Assembly (NCBI GenBank): GCA_965217095.1
Contig: OZ244235.1
Span: forward strand, 3,968,001 to 4,032,000
Length of the DNA stretch: 64,000 nucleotides
From: CAYNZV01 sp965217095
GTDB lineage: Bacteria; Latescibacterota; UBA2968; UBA8231
Direction: 5' to 3'
In this document: positions 16,000 through 25,575 of the stretch, piece by piece
Layout: each line of letters starts with the position of its first letter
Position numbering within the stretch: position 1 is the first letter of the stretch
Made by a program: the position numbers and the translations under genes
Notes under the pieces: model-generated
What the model was told of the DNA's origin: nothing
What the model saw: the letters and a program-made list of their open reading frames with translations, nothing else
Databases searched by the model: none

Positions 16000-17087
16000 T
16001 AGTAGACTCCCACCACCACCGACTGTTGCAGCTCGGACAGGAGCCGCAGGTCGCAGACCCCGTCCCATGGATACTGGACGGTCGGCTCTGCGCGCTCGGC
16101 CTCGTCCCGCTCCAGGAAGCGAGGCATGAAGAACTCCTTCGTCAGGGTGGTCAGCATGACCCGACCCGTTCCCCCGTACGCCACCACCTCATTCGGTGAC
16201 TTGGGATCCACCAGCTCGATTACCGCCCGAGGCTGCGGCGGGTAGTAGGTGATCGCGTAGTCGTCTTCCGGATCGAACGGCTTGAAACAGGCCAATCCCA
16301 TCAGGGTGTTGCCGTAGGTCGGGACGAAATCGATCCCGGGAACGAGCTCCTCGCGGGCAAAGCGGTGGAACTGGGCATCCATCTCGGTGCCGCCGCAGAA
16401 AATGCCGGTGATCCCCGCTTTGGCTAACGAGATCTTCGAAGCCAGTGCCTCTAACAATTTAGGCGTGGTGAAGAGACAGCCGACGTTGTCGTGTGCCCGC
16501 AACACCGTAAGAGCCTGATGAACGACGTGATCTTTGTATTCCTCCAGGTCGCGGTGTTTGCCCTGGGACACCATTCGGTTTACCCAGCGCGGATCCAGGT
16601 CGACCATGAAACAAATGCCGCCACGCAACTGTGCCAGGTGTTCCACCGCCAGGCGCAGCCGGCGAGGGCCGCTGGGACCGAGCATCAGCCAATCGCTGCC
16701 TGGCGGGAACCCATCCTCCGACAGTGACCCGCTGAATTGCTCGTAATCGATCTGGAAATCTCGGACGTTGATGCGGTACTTGGGCGTGCCTGTGGACCCA
16801 CCGGTTTCGAACACATACACCGGGTCGTCTTTGTACGCCTTGGGTACCCAACGGCGCACCGGACCCCCGCGCAGCCACTCATCCTGGAAATGGCCCAGCT
16901 TGCTCAGGTCGCTGTAACCACCGATCTCGGTGAGCGGATCGAAGTCGAGCTCTTGCTTTCGCTGCAGCCAGAAGTCGCAACCGGTCTCGGCGCTGAAATG
17001 CCAGCGCACGATCTCGCGGACATGGGCGTCGAGCCGCTCGCGGGCGGCGTCGACGGCGCTGTCCGTCGGTCCCTTAGAATCTGCCAT
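15999..17087 (-). CDS. LuxE-like acyl-protein synthetase / adenylate-forming enzyme
   Basis: A 362-residue adenylate-forming enzyme related to LuxE-type acyl-protein synthetases. The phosphate loop G-G-S-T-G-T-P-K is at residues 96-103. A central Y-G-N-T-L-M-G-L segment and a C-terminal W-D-G-V-C-D-L-R region replace the usual ligase tail. LuxE activates a fatty acid and passes it to the LuxC reductase. The same order here (activating enzyme, aldehyde dehydrogenase, alcohol dehydrogenase) suggests reduction of a carboxylic acid to an alcohol, though the fatty-acid specificity is not shown. The ATG at 17087 follows the propeller gene by 38 bp. It is shorter than a full acyl-CoA ligase, as expected for this group. 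Confidence 0.75.
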   Translation of the reverse strand: MADSKGPTDSAVDAARERLDAHVREIVRWHFSAETGCDFWLQRKQELDFDPLTEIGGYSDLSKLGHFQDEWLRGGPVRRWVPKAYKDDPVYVFETGGSTGTPKYRINVRDFQIDYEQFSGSLSEDGFPPGSDWLMLGPSGPRRLRLAVEHLAQLRGGICFMVDLDPRWVNRMVSQGKHRDLEEYKDHVVHQALTVLRAHDNVGCLFTTPKLLEALASKISLAKAGITGIFCGGTEMDAQFHRFAREELVPGIDFVPTYGNTLMGLACFKPFDPEDDYAITYYPPQPRAVIELVDPKSPNEVVAYGGTGRVMLTTLTKEFFMPRFLERDEAERAEPTVQYPWDGVCDLRLLSELQQSVVVGVY

Positions 17088-17125
17088 GTTTAAGAGAGTA
17101 TGAGGTGTTCACTCGAGTCGCCGAG

Positions 17126-18559
17126 TCACTCAGCGGCTATCGCGAACAAGGTGTTGCGACTGGCGATGTACAACACCCCGTTTTTGGCGACGGGTGTGGT
17201 GTAGATGGAGCTTCCCATGTTTACTTCGTAGAGCAGCTCCTTCTTTTTGCCGGCGCGGAATACGGCTACGTCCCCGTCTTCATCCCCCACGTACAGCTTG
17301 CCGTCGGCAACCAGCACCGAACCCCAGATGGCGGCAAAGGTGTCATAGGACCAGTACTTCTCGCCGGTGGCGGCGTCTACGCAGTAGACGAATCCGGTGA
17401 GATCGGCGGTGTAGAGCAGTCCATCGCTGACGGCCACGGTCGACATGGTGCGATTGTATTCGTGGCCTCCGAGATGCCAGACAGCCCCGCTCGAGGTGAT
17501 GTCTCCACTGCCGCGGGCGTCGATCGCCCACAGATGTCCGATCCCCTCTCCATGTTCGGGATCCTGGCCGACCCCGACATAAACGGTGTTGTCGTGAAAT
17601 ACCGGCGTAGAAATGATATTGTTCCGCGTGCCTCGTCCTCCCAACTCCCACCGGCTATCCTTCGGATTGCAGTCGAATTTCCAGATCAGCTTACCGGTTT
17701 TCGGTTCGAAGGAGTAGATCCATCCGTCCCCACCGGGAAAAATGACTTGCCCCTTTCCGTTAACCTCGCCGTAGGCCGGATTGGACCACTGGCCATGGAG
17801 AATGCCTTCACCGGGGTCGGCGTTCTCCCAAACCAGTTTGCCGGTATGTTTGTTGACCGCGATGAAGCTGGGCGCAAACGGGGAGGGGACATGCACGTGT
17901 CCCTCGTCGACCCCGTTGCTGGTGACGACGAAGATCAGGTCGCCGGCGCCGATGGGCGAACAGGTGGCGAGGTTATGCGGGAATACATCCAGCTCGGCGA
18001 TCATGTCCAGCTTCCAGATGAGATCGGCATCCATGGCCGTAGTGTCCGCCTCATCCTGAATCCCGCCATCGTTTTCACCGTCGAGGAATCCCTCTGTGTC
18101 GGCGCTGACGACTTCACACCGGTTGGATATGTAATAGAGCCGGTCCCCCTCGATAAACGGGGTAGAGCAGATCCCCTGCTGGGGCCAGTCGTTGACCCTG
18201 CCAGCCGGCAGCTTAGTATGACTCGCCTGCCACAGAAAGGCACCGTCGGCTTCGTTGAAGGCGATCAGCACGCCCCGATCCCCTGTGTCCTTCGGAATAC
18301 GTTTGGCTCCGTTGTTCGTGCCGACAAAAACCTTGCCGCCGATGATCAGAGGCCCGGCGTAGGTTTGGGAACCGAGCTCCGCGGTCCACTTGATGTTCTT
18401 ACCGGATTCGGTGTCCCACGTGGCCGGTAGACCCTCCGCCTCTACTACCATGTTGCGACCGGGGGTAAAACCCCACATGGCGGTTTCGACGGGTTCGGCT
18501 TGCAGCTTTCCGGTAGTCAACGCAACGGCAATTAAGGCAGCAAAACGCATCATCTTCAT
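17126..18559 (-). CDS. secreted PQQ-like beta-propeller protein
   Basis: A 477-residue exported protein with a signal peptide (residues about 1-21, cleavage after L-Q-A). Repeated propeller blades follow, such as L-I-I-G-G-K-V-F-V-G and V-Y-C-V-D-A-A-T-G-E-K-Y-W. The long insertions between blades are typical of propeller proteins from planctomycete-like and FCB bacteria. The ATG at 18559 overlaps the stop of the preceding propeller as ATGA, and the first four codons read M-K-M-M. It probably acts in the periplasm with the other two propellers of the operon. No active-site residues of PQQ alcohol dehydrogenases were recognised. Confidence 0.83.
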   Translation of the reverse strand: MKMMRFAALIAVALTTGKLQAEPVETAMWGFTPGRNMVVEAEGLPATWDTESGKNIKWTAELGSQTYAGPLIIGGKVFVGTNNGAKRIPKDTGDRGVLIAFNEADGAFLWQASHTKLPAGRVNDWPQQGICSTPFIEGDRLYYISNRCEVVSADTEGFLDGENDGGIQDEADTTAMDADLIWKLDMIAELDVFPHNLATCSPIGAGDLIFVVTSNGVDEGHVHVPSPFAPSFIAVNKHTGKLVWENADPGEGILHGQWSNPAYGEVNGKGQVIFPGGDGWIYSFEPKTGKLIWKFDCNPKDSRWELGGRGTRNNIISTPVFHDNTVYVGVGQDPEHGEGIGHLWAIDARGSGDITSSGAVWHLGGHEYNRTMSTVAVSDGLLYTADLTGFVYCVDAATGEKYWSYDTFAAIWGSVLVADGKLYVGDEDGDVAVFRAGKKKELLYEVNMGSSIYTTPVAKNGVLYIASRNTLFAIAAE

Positions 18560-20760
18560 TGAGATTCGTTCTCCCACACCTTCAGGTTGTCGTACTGAAT
18601 GTCGGCGGCGGAATAGCCATAGATCCCCGGACTTCCCGATCGGTTCGGCAGCGGGTCCTCGGCCGTCAGCGTCCAGGATGCCGGTTCCGGATCGCCCCTT
18701 CGCCAGACCTTTCCCTGCACCAGCGCCCTGTCGTCCTCCACGTCGACGCGCATCTTGACGGTGTACCAGACGTCGGGGTCCCAGCTGAAGTCGATGGTTT
18801 TGGCCATGCGTAGATCGGAAGCCCACGAGCGAATCTGCAGACGCTGATGGTTGCCCATCATATCCAGCGTATAACGCTGATTGATTAATCCCATGTCGGG
18901 CCGCCGCCGTTTGTTCTTGGTGCCCAAAAGGTCTGCCTGGACAGTGTATCCGCTCATGATGGATGCGCCCAGGTAGACGTTGGAGCGATGTAACCCCCGA
19001 GCAGATGGGGGCTTGACGAGGATGCTGTTTCCTTCTTTAGTCGCCACCTTGAACTTGCTGCCGGCACCGATCCAATAGTGGGGATTCTTCCCCTCTGCCA
19101 CGGCCTCGAAATCCTCTGTCCAGGGCAACTCCGGAACGGTGCGAACTCGAGCACTTGCTTCCAGACCTTCGAAGTTTGCCTTTACCGCGCCCGTTTGACC
19201 GCTGGCCTTGCCGTCGAGCTTGAGGCGACCTTTGTCGTTCTGCGATCCCGTTATGTTTTCGAGACTCCACGAGGCTGGAACCGTACCCAATGGATTCCCG
19301 TTGGCATCGAACGCGCGCGCTTCGAATTTCACCTTCTGTCCCGGGGACGTCAGTAATTCCGTCGGCACGACCTGCAGATGGGCAGCTTTTCCGACCTCGG
19401 GCGATGCCGGCGCGCCTGCCGATTTGGGGGTGGAAGAAATCTCCGTGCCGCTGCCGAGGCAGTAGAGCCCTTCCTCCGTACTGAAGTAGATGCGCCCGCG
19501 GTCGATAGCCGGCGAGCCGTAGATCTCTGCGGGCCGATTTTCCCCCGCGACCAAGATCCTATCGGCGTCCATTTTGGTCGCGGCAGCGGAGCCGACATCG
19601 ATAATATGGAAGCCCCCGTTGACCTCGGTAGCATAGATCTTTCCGTCGGCCCACACCGGCGACCCCTTACCAACGGTTCCGAGGCTGTAGTCCCAACGCG
19701 AGGTGCCGGTTGCCGCATCGAGGCAGTGCAGATTGGCTGAATTGTCGACGACGAATAGATCGCCATCGTGCACGACAGGTGAGGTGTAACCGACGGCGCA
19801 ACCGTCGTAGCGCCAGACCTCGTGCGTGGCGGTGACATCCCCGGATCCCGTGCCGTCGATGCAGACGACTCGGCCCATCGCCGTGGTGTCCAGATTCTCC
19901 TCGCTGTGAGCAGCATAGACCAGATTACCCTCCACCACCACCGACGAATTGATACCCCGCTGGCTGAGCTTGAACCCCCAGACCTTTTCGCCGGTGCTTG
20001 CTTTCATGGCATAGATGCCGCCGTCGGCATTTCCGCCAATGAGCAGCTGCTGACCATTGATGTAGGCGACCACCGGCACAGAGTAGGTGGTGTCCAGCGG
20101 TCGGCCACCCGGCGTGGAGGTCCACACGACATCGCCTGTTTTCTTGTCGAACGCGAAATACCGATGCCGGGGAACGGTGTGAGCACCCCAGCTGACATTC
20201 AGGAAGCTGATAATTACGAGATCGCCCACCACCACCGGGGAATGAACTCGACCCCCGTAGCCGGCGATACGACCGTACTCCTCAGTCAGCGAACGCGACC
20301 AAACGATACTGCCATCTCGATCGAAGCAGAAGAACAGGCCCTGAACCCCGTGGGCGTAGATGTAACCGGATTCCGGATCGCCTGTCGGGTTGGTCCAACC
20401 GACCCGATTAAACGGAATCGTGGTGTGAAACAGGTTGAAACGGTGCTCCCAAATCAGCTCACCCGTCTCGGCATCGAAACTGGCGACCCGTTCCTGCTCC
20501 GTTATATCTCGCCCTATCCGTCCCACGACATAAACCCGCCCATCCAAAACGACGGGTGTGGAACGGCCGATGAAGTCAGCGCGCCAGAGCAGATTCTTTC
20601 CGTCCGGGGACCACTCTGAGATGAGCCCGGTATCCTGGCCGACGCCGTTTTGGGACGGACCACGCCAGCTGGGCCAATCTCCTCGTGTCGGAGTGACCAG
20701 AAAAACGCTGAACAAGACGATCGTTTTTAATACCCTGCCGTACGACAACTGGTTTGCCAT
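18556..20760 (-). CDS. large secreted PQQ-like propeller with C-terminal sandwich domain
   Basis: A 734-residue exported protein. A signal peptide (about residues 1-27) leads to D-W-P-S-W-R-G-P, then propeller blades to about residue 440. An Ig-like segment (P-T-E-L-L-T-S-P-G-Q-K-V) follows, and a C-terminal laminin-G-like sandwich ends in Y-D-N-L-K-V-W. The layout recalls cell-surface carbohydrate- or surface-binding proteins. I place the start at the ATG at 20760, which has AAGGA 9 nt upstream; a TTG at 20778 would add six residues. It opens the operon running down to 11000, behind an AT-rich stretch at 20790-20830 that probably holds the promoter. Confidence 0.83.
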   Translation of the reverse strand: MANQLSYGRVLKTIVLFSVFLVTPTRGDWPSWRGPSQNGVGQDTGLISEWSPDGKNLLWRADFIGRSTPVVLDGRVYVVGRIGRDITEQERVASFDAETGELIWEHRFNLFHTTIPFNRVGWTNPTGDPESGYIYAHGVQGLFFCFDRDGSIVWSRSLTEEYGRIAGYGGRVHSPVVVGDLVIISFLNVSWGAHTVPRHRYFAFDKKTGDVVWTSTPGGRPLDTTYSVPVVAYINGQQLLIGGNADGGIYAMKASTGEKVWGFKLSQRGINSSVVVEGNLVYAAHSEENLDTTAMGRVVCIDGTGSGDVTATHEVWRYDGCAVGYTSPVVHDGDLFVVDNSANLHCLDAATGTSRWDYSLGTVGKGSPVWADGKIYATEVNGGFHIIDVGSAAATKMDADRILVAGENRPAEIYGSPAIDRGRIYFSTEEGLYCLGSGTEISSTPKSAGAPASPEVGKAAHLQVVPTELLTSPGQKVKFEARAFDANGNPLGTVPASWSLENITGSQNDKGRLKLDGKASGQTGAVKANFEGLEASARVRTVPELPWTEDFEAVAEGKNPHYWIGAGSKFKVATKEGNSILVKPPSARGLHRSNVYLGASIMSGYTVQADLLGTKNKRRRPDMGLINQRYTLDMMGNHQRLQIRSWASDLRMAKTIDFSWDPDVWYTVKMRVDVEDDRALVQGKVWRRGDPEPASWTLTAEDPLPNRSGSPGIYGYSAADIQYDNLKVWENESQ

Positions 20761-20915
20761 TCGCCGCAGTCCTTGCAAACTCGCCGAGTACTAAATATGA
20801 CTTGGTCGAGTGATATATAATCTAGAGTGTACAGGATGACACACCTCGGATCAAACTTGCGGATCGGGTTTGAATCTGGGCACGGGCAAGTGAGGTCGCA
20901 TGCCCGCGTGCACCG
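20761..20915. promoter_or_regulatory. AT-rich intergenic region, probable promoter of the propeller operon
   Basis: About 155 bp between the SMP-30 gene stop and the large propeller gene. The part at 20790-20830 is clearly richer in A and T than its surroundings (TATATATC-type run near 20812-20819) and sits 30-70 bp before the propeller start on the minus strand. Individual promoter boxes are not clear. Confidence 0.3.
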
Positions 20916-21791
20916 TCAACCCTTGAATCGGAATGGCTCGATTCCTCGAACCCCGGGACGGGTGGCAAACAGGCCGCCGGCGTGGGGTTCGCGTTCCCAA
21001 TCGTCAGCGGACATGTCCTGGCTGGCGCTGGTGATGTAGAGAGTGTCGAGCTCGTTTCCAGCGAAGGCACAGGCGGTCACGCTCGACACCGGCAGATCGA
21101 TCTGCTGCATGACGCTCCCAGCGCCTGGATCCCAGCGGCAGACTCTGGAACCGCCGTAGTGCGCGATCCAGAGCATACCCTCGGCGTCGATCACCATGCC
21201 GTCGGGCGCGCCTGTCGCTTTCGGGATCTCGAACAGAATCCTCTCGTTGTCGACGTCACCCGTATCCGTATCGAAGTCGTACGCCCGCACATCGAACCTG
21301 GGAGAGTCGATGTAGTACATCGTTCGGTGATCCAGGCTCCAGCAGATGCCGTTGGAGATGGTTATATCCGGAAACACCTTGTGCACGCTGAGGTCGGTAT
21401 CCATCCGGTACAACCCGCCGGCTCCAGGAACCGGGTCGATCGCCATGGTGCCGGCCCAGAAACGTCCTGCCGGATCGCATTTTCCCTCGTTGAACCGGTT
21501 GTCGGGTATATCCGCTTCCGGGTCGGCGATCCGCTCGAGGGTTCGTGATTCCAGATCGTATGCGGCAAATCCGTGGTGTATGGCCAGCATCAAGCCGCCG
21601 GAGGCGCGCCGAACCACCGTTCCCACCGGTTGCCCGACATCGTGTTCCACATCGGCGCCGGTTGCAGGATCGTAGACATGCAATCTGTTGCCCATGATGT
21701 CGACCCAGTAGAGCACCTTGTTCTCACCATCCCAGATGGGACCTTCGCCGACCACCGCGTGGGCGTCAACCACGAGCTCTACCTCGCTCAC
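20916..21791 (-). CDS. SMP-30/gluconolactonase/LRE family protein
   Basis: A 291-residue six-bladed calcium-type propeller of the SMP-30 family, whose members hydrolyse sugar lactones such as gluconolactone. The metal-binding glutamate is in G-E-G-P-I-W-D (E17). N-R-F-N-E-G-K-C-D-P-A-G-R-F-W-A-G-T-M is the central signature with a ligand asparagine, and the later I-S-N-G-I-C-W-S and G-A-P-D-G-M sites are kept. The start is a GTG at 21791 behind an AAGGAG site 8 nt away. No signal peptide is seen, so it is probably cytoplasmic. It follows the outer-membrane protein gene by 52 bp and may share its transcript. Confidence 0.9.
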   Translation of the reverse strand: MSEVELVVDAHAVVGEGPIWDGENKVLYWVDIMGNRLHVYDPATGADVEHDVGQPVGTVVRRASGGLMLAIHHGFAAYDLESRTLERIADPEADIPDNRFNEGKCDPAGRFWAGTMAIDPVPGAGGLYRMDTDLSVHKVFPDITISNGICWSLDHRTMYYIDSPRFDVRAYDFDTDTGDVDNERILFEIPKATGAPDGMVIDAEGMLWIAHYGGSRVCRWDPGAGSVMQQIDLPVSSVTACAFAGNELDTLYITSASQDMSADDWEREPHAGGLFATRPGVRGIEPFRFKG

Positions 21792-21843
21792 GTTGGTTCT
21801 CCTTGTTTGATTCGTGTTGCAGAGCGAGTCCGCTCCCGCGTCG

Positions 21844-24675
21844 TCACTGAACGGTGCGACCGTAGGACGGGAATCCTACGTAGCTTCGAATGACGAATGC
21901 CATCCGATCGAATTCGCTGTTCCGCAGCAGCGGCTCGTCGAACTTCAGGTGATCCTTATAGATGCCCATGATCGTGTTGAGCTCGTAGCCGAAATAGGAA
22001 GAGACGTTGACCAGGTTGAGAAAACTGGTATACCGCTTCAAGCTGTTCCGTTTCTCGGTCTCGTCCTTCAGACGGTACGGCAGCGGACCAAACCCCTGCA
22101 CGCCCGCCTGCAAGCGGGTTCGCCGCATGAGGGGGAGCTCTGCTCGGACGATAGGTACCAGGCGATACTCGGAGTTGAGGTGTCGATCGAAGGTGCGGTC
22201 GGTCTCGCGCAGGAGCAGGAACTTGAACTGGGGGGTCAGGGTCAATGGCCCAAAGAATCGTTTATACTCCACACTGCTGACCACGGTCCAGAGATTGAGC
22301 AATCGCTTGGGTTCGGCGAACCCGGAGGCAAAGTGATCGCCTCGCTGCCAATTCAGACGCAGCCGCAACTGCTGCGCCACCTTTAGCGAATATCCCAGCC
22401 GGAGCTCCGCCTCCAGATACGACTCGTTGACGTAGCTGTTCTTGTACTTGAGCGGGTCCTGCCGCGCTTCGCTGATGTTGGTGCGTCTGCCGTAGCCCGA
22501 GAGCCTGCTGCGCTGGGGCGGATCCACGACCGAGAGGTAGAGATCGGGCACGTCGTCGCGCACTCGCTGGGTGTTGTTCTCGAAATACAGCTTTCGCAGC
22601 ACGCCGAGCCCGTCCCGGCGGTAGCCCAGAATGGCGTAGTTGGCCATGTTGCGCCGGTGCCCGGCAATCTGACGGGCGGCATAGCGACCTGCCGCCAGGG
22701 TCCAGTGTTTGGTCAGCTCCAGCTGACCAAACAGATGATTCCCTCCTTGATCGTAGTCGTACGGATAGTCCTCCTTCCAATCGTCTTCCCGTAGATCCGG
22801 CTCGTCGTTGTGGTTGCGATCCAGACCGTAGGTAAACTCGTTCGGCTCCACGTCGAACATGAGGAACGGCTCTTCGAAATCGGGTATACCGTCGAAGTCC
22901 CGATCGACGTCCGGAATCCCGTTCTGGTCCTGATCCTGGTTCGGAAACACCCCATCCAGATCGTACCCCACCAGCAGTATGTCGGGCCAGATATCCGCTT
23001 CATCGTTGTCTTCCACCAGCTTCCATTTCCACAGGCGATACTGGTAGGGAGTGGTTTGCAAGCTCGGGTCCTTGTACTGGCGCATCTCGGAAACGTATTC
23101 GGGATTGATGGCGAAGTACTCTCCCCCTATGAGTCCGCCATCGAACCAATGAGTGCCGTTGACGAAATAGGCGGCTCCGCGTTCGGCGAACCTGGGCGCT
23201 TTGTCGAACGTCGGCTCCCGATTCTCGTGCGTGGGGAAACGAAAGTGGCGCGCGGAGCGGGCGTACTCGGCGTTGATTTCCAGACCGGGAAGGCGGAAGC
23301 TCACGTCGGCGCCGTAGGAGAAGTGCGCCGTCTGCTCCCCCACCTTGAACCGCACGGTTTGAATATTGGAACCATCGCGCACGTTGCCCCGGGCCCGCTT
23401 TGCGTCGCGGAAAAAGGTGGCCCAGTAACGACTGGCGTAGGCGCGGGCCTTCGGGGCAACCTCGGAGATCGTGGTTACGGCGACGTGAAAATCATCCGCT
23501 ACCAACGCTTCCACCGCCGCCGTTTGGACGGAAGGTTCGCCCGCGACCTCATAGAGGTAAACGAGCCTCGAGTCGCCGTCGGCGTGCAGCACCTGGTCCG
23601 CCGGCTCGACGGTGAAGGTCTGCAGCAATCCCTTCAGGTTGGTGAAACCGCTCACGTCGATGCCGCGCTCGTGGTCGATACGATAGAGATAGTCGGCGAA
23701 GAGCGGCATTTCGTCCTCGCCGTAAAACTGCCCGCTGACCCGCGCGTACGGGGTAGGTCGAAAGCTGTTGTCGAACAGGACGCGGCCCACCTGGGTCGGA
23801 TCCGTACCCCTGTGTCGGATCACGATTGGTTCGATGTCGGGACGCGGCTCGCCGTCCAGAAAGAGGGTTACCTTTTGGATGGTTGCGCCCCCGCGGCCGT
23901 CTTCCGGTGAATCGTCTTTGAACTGGACCACGATCCAGTCCACCAGCGGTTGGAAGGAACGCAGCCGTCCGTGGATGCCGTTGCCGGGCCGGGTGCTCTG
24001 GAACTGATGCAGGTTGATCCAGCTCAACCCGAGTTGCAGAACTCCTAGCTGGGTTTGCAGGCGGTTGGCCAACATGAACGTAGAATTCTCGACCGGTATT
24101 CCGTGCACATGCTCGGCCCTCGCCGCGTGGGCGGTGGCCTGTATCCGCGGTGAGGCAAAATCGAGGCGAAAGCCACGGGAGTAGGTCCGCGACAGGATGA
24201 GCGGCGTAAAACGGAGCGCCCCGGTAAGCCCGATAATACCACTGTACCCCCAGTCGCCGGAGTAATCGCTGCCAGTCACCTGGCAAGTAGTGCAGGGCCA
24301 GTCGATGACGCTGCCGCACTGCTCTCCACGACGGCCGTCGCAGGTTTGACCCGGCATGCGGACCTCGCGCCAGGAGTACCAGTGATAGCCGACGATCTGT
24401 TCGTGTCCGAGGGAGCCGTAGAATGTCCGAGGCGCGTCTTCGTACGGGTGGGTGTGGTTAGGATAGTTCTCGTAGGTCTCGAAGGCGTAGTTGCGATACC
24501 CCGGTTGTGTTCGTTTGAGGAAATAATTCTGGGGTTCGGTCTCGGTTAAGGTCAGAGTGGGAGCGGCGCCGGCCGTAGTCGCGAAAACCAATATGCACAG
24601 CGCCTGTATCCGTAGCGCTGCGCTGATATTGAGCGACACAGCCGGCAACTTCTCGAACGACGTTTTCCCAATCAT
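21844..24675 (-). CDS. large predicted outer-membrane protein, unknown family
   Basis: A 943-residue exported protein I do not recognise as a named family. A signal peptide ends near A-T-T-A-G-A-A. The N-terminal part has paired cysteines (C-D-G-R-R-G-E-Q-C and C-T-T-C). In the middle, bases 22867-22943 encode a run of D-Q-D-Q-N-G-I-P-D and D-F-D-G-I-P-D units, which resemble calcium-binding thrombospondin type 3 or dockerin-like loops. The last 350 residues alternate aromatic and polar residues, as in barrel strands. The ATG at 24675 has GGAG 7 nt upstream and precedes the signal peptide; an upstream start at 24729 would add 18 residues. It lies between a PhyH dioxygenase and an SMP-30 protein. 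A surface carbohydrate-handling role is a guess. Confidence 0.65.
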   Translation of the reverse strand: MIGKTSFEKLPAVSLNISAALRIQALCILVFATTAGAAPTLTLTETEPQNYFLKRTQPGYRNYAFETYENYPNHTHPYEDAPRTFYGSLGHEQIVGYHWYSWREVRMPGQTCDGRRGEQCGSVIDWPCTTCQVTGSDYSGDWGYSGIIGLTGALRFTPLILSRTYSRGFRLDFASPRIQATAHAARAEHVHGIPVENSTFMLANRLQTQLGVLQLGLSWINLHQFQSTRPGNGIHGRLRSFQPLVDWIVVQFKDDSPEDGRGGATIQKVTLFLDGEPRPDIEPIVIRHRGTDPTQVGRVLFDNSFRPTPYARVSGQFYGEDEMPLFADYLYRIDHERGIDVSGFTNLKGLLQTFTVEPADQVLHADGDSRLVYLYEVAGEPSVQTAAVEALVADDFHVAVTTISEVAPKARAYASRYWATFFRDAKRARGNVRDGSNIQTVRFKVGEQTAHFSYGADVSFRLPGLEINAEYARSARHFRFPTHENREPTFDKAPRFAERGAAYFVNGTHWFDGGLIGGEYFAINPEYVSEMRQYKDPSLQTTPYQYRLWKWKLVEDNDEADIWPDILLVGYDLDGVFPNQDQDQNGIPDVDRDFDGIPDFEEPFLMFDVEPNEFTYGLDRNHNDEPDLREDDWKEDYPYDYDQGGNHLFGQLELTKHWTLAAGRYAARQIAGHRRNMANYAILGYRRDGLGVLRKLYFENNTQRVRDDVPDLYLSVVDPPQRSRLSGYGRRTNISEARQDPLKYKNSYVNESYLEAELRLGYSLKVAQQLRLRLNWQRGDHFASGFAEPKRLLNLWTVVSSVEYKRFFGPLTLTPQFKFLLLRETDRTFDRHLNSEYRLVPIVRAELPLMRRTRLQAGVQGFGPLPYRLKDETEKRNSLKRYTSFLNLVNVSSYFGYELNTIMGIYKDHLKFDEPLLRNSEFDRMAFVIRSYVGFPSYGRTVQ

Positions 24676-24741
24676 TGATCGTCTCCAGGCCAGTCGTCGG
24701 ACCGGTATAAGCGGCAATACTTCGACCATTCTTATTGTTCG

Positions 24742-25548
24742 TTATTCGTCCAGTAGAACCTGCAGCTCGGGTGTTAACCGGGCACGAAGCGATTCGGGAA
24801 AGTGGACGCGGTAATTGGTCCTGCCGATCAGTTCCTTCAGGCGCGCCGCAGACGGATGATAGAACGACGTGAAAAAGACATAGCGAGGGTGCTGCGTCCT
24901 GTTGGGAGAAGCCGAGTGGTAACAGAGGGGGTTGAAAACGATGAGATCGCCGTCGTTGCCACAGATTTCGATGCCGTCGTCGTCTTCGATATCAGTGACT
25001 GCTGCCGTGTTGCTTTCAATCGGTTTTTGTCCCACCTCGCGTTCGGCGCGATCGCTGACTTCGAGAGACCGCGCGTGCGAGCCCGGTACTATCATCACAG
25101 CTGCTCCTCCTGCCTCGACGGTACTGCAGTAGTGCAGCATCTGGTAATAGACCTGCCGCGGTTTCGTATGGAAGTCTTCGCGGCAGAAGGCGGCGTCGAT
25201 GTGCCACATTGGCGACGGATAAGGGGGCGGCGAAGGATCCGTACGCACGAAAACCTGCTCACGCATCCGCAGGTCCCGGGAACCGATCAGGGTCGAGGCC
25301 AGTTCGAGGGTTGTGCGGTTGCTCGCCAGGCGGGCCATGATCGCTCCGGGAATCGGATGTCTCAAGTCGTGTCTGGCGGCCCGGGCATCGGCGGAGTCTA
25401 TGGGGCCAGCGATGCCGTCGATGTGGGCCCGAATCTCGGCTGTGGTTTCGCGGTCGAGATAGTCAGGGAAAACGGTGAACCCCTGACTCTCCAGTTCCGC
25501 CAACCGGGCATCGAGATACGGCAATGCGGATAGCAGGTTGTTGACCAT
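24742..25548 (-). CDS. phytanoyl-CoA dioxygenase (PhyH) family protein
   Basis: A 268-residue Fe(II)/2-oxoglutarate-dependent oxygenase of the PhyH family, which hydroxylates a small organic substrate. The iron-binding motif is intact: H116-x-D118 in W-H-I-D-A-A-F and the distal H211 in C-Y-H-S-A-S-P, followed by an arginine that could bind 2-oxoglutarate. The ATG at 25548 is chosen; a TTG two codons earlier is possible, and no strong ribosome site is seen for either. A perfect inverted repeat lies 28 bp upstream of the start. It is the first gene of a minus-strand group with the outer-membrane protein and SMP-30 protein. The substrate is unknown. Confidence 0.85.
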   Translation of the reverse strand: MVNNLLSALPYLDARLAELESQGFTVFPDYLDRETTAEIRAHIDGIAGPIDSADARAARHDLRHPIPGAIMARLASNRTTLELASTLIGSRDLRMREQVFVRTDPSPPPYPSPMWHIDAAFCREDFHTKPRQVYYQMLHYCSTVEAGGAAVMIVPGSHARSLEVSDRAEREVGQKPIESNTAAVTDIEDDDGIEICGNDGDLIVFNPLCYHSASPNRTQHPRYVFFTSFYHPSAARLKELIGRTNYRVHFPESLRARLTPELQVLLDE

Positions 25549-25575
25549 GATCAATACTCTGGAATGGTTGATGCG

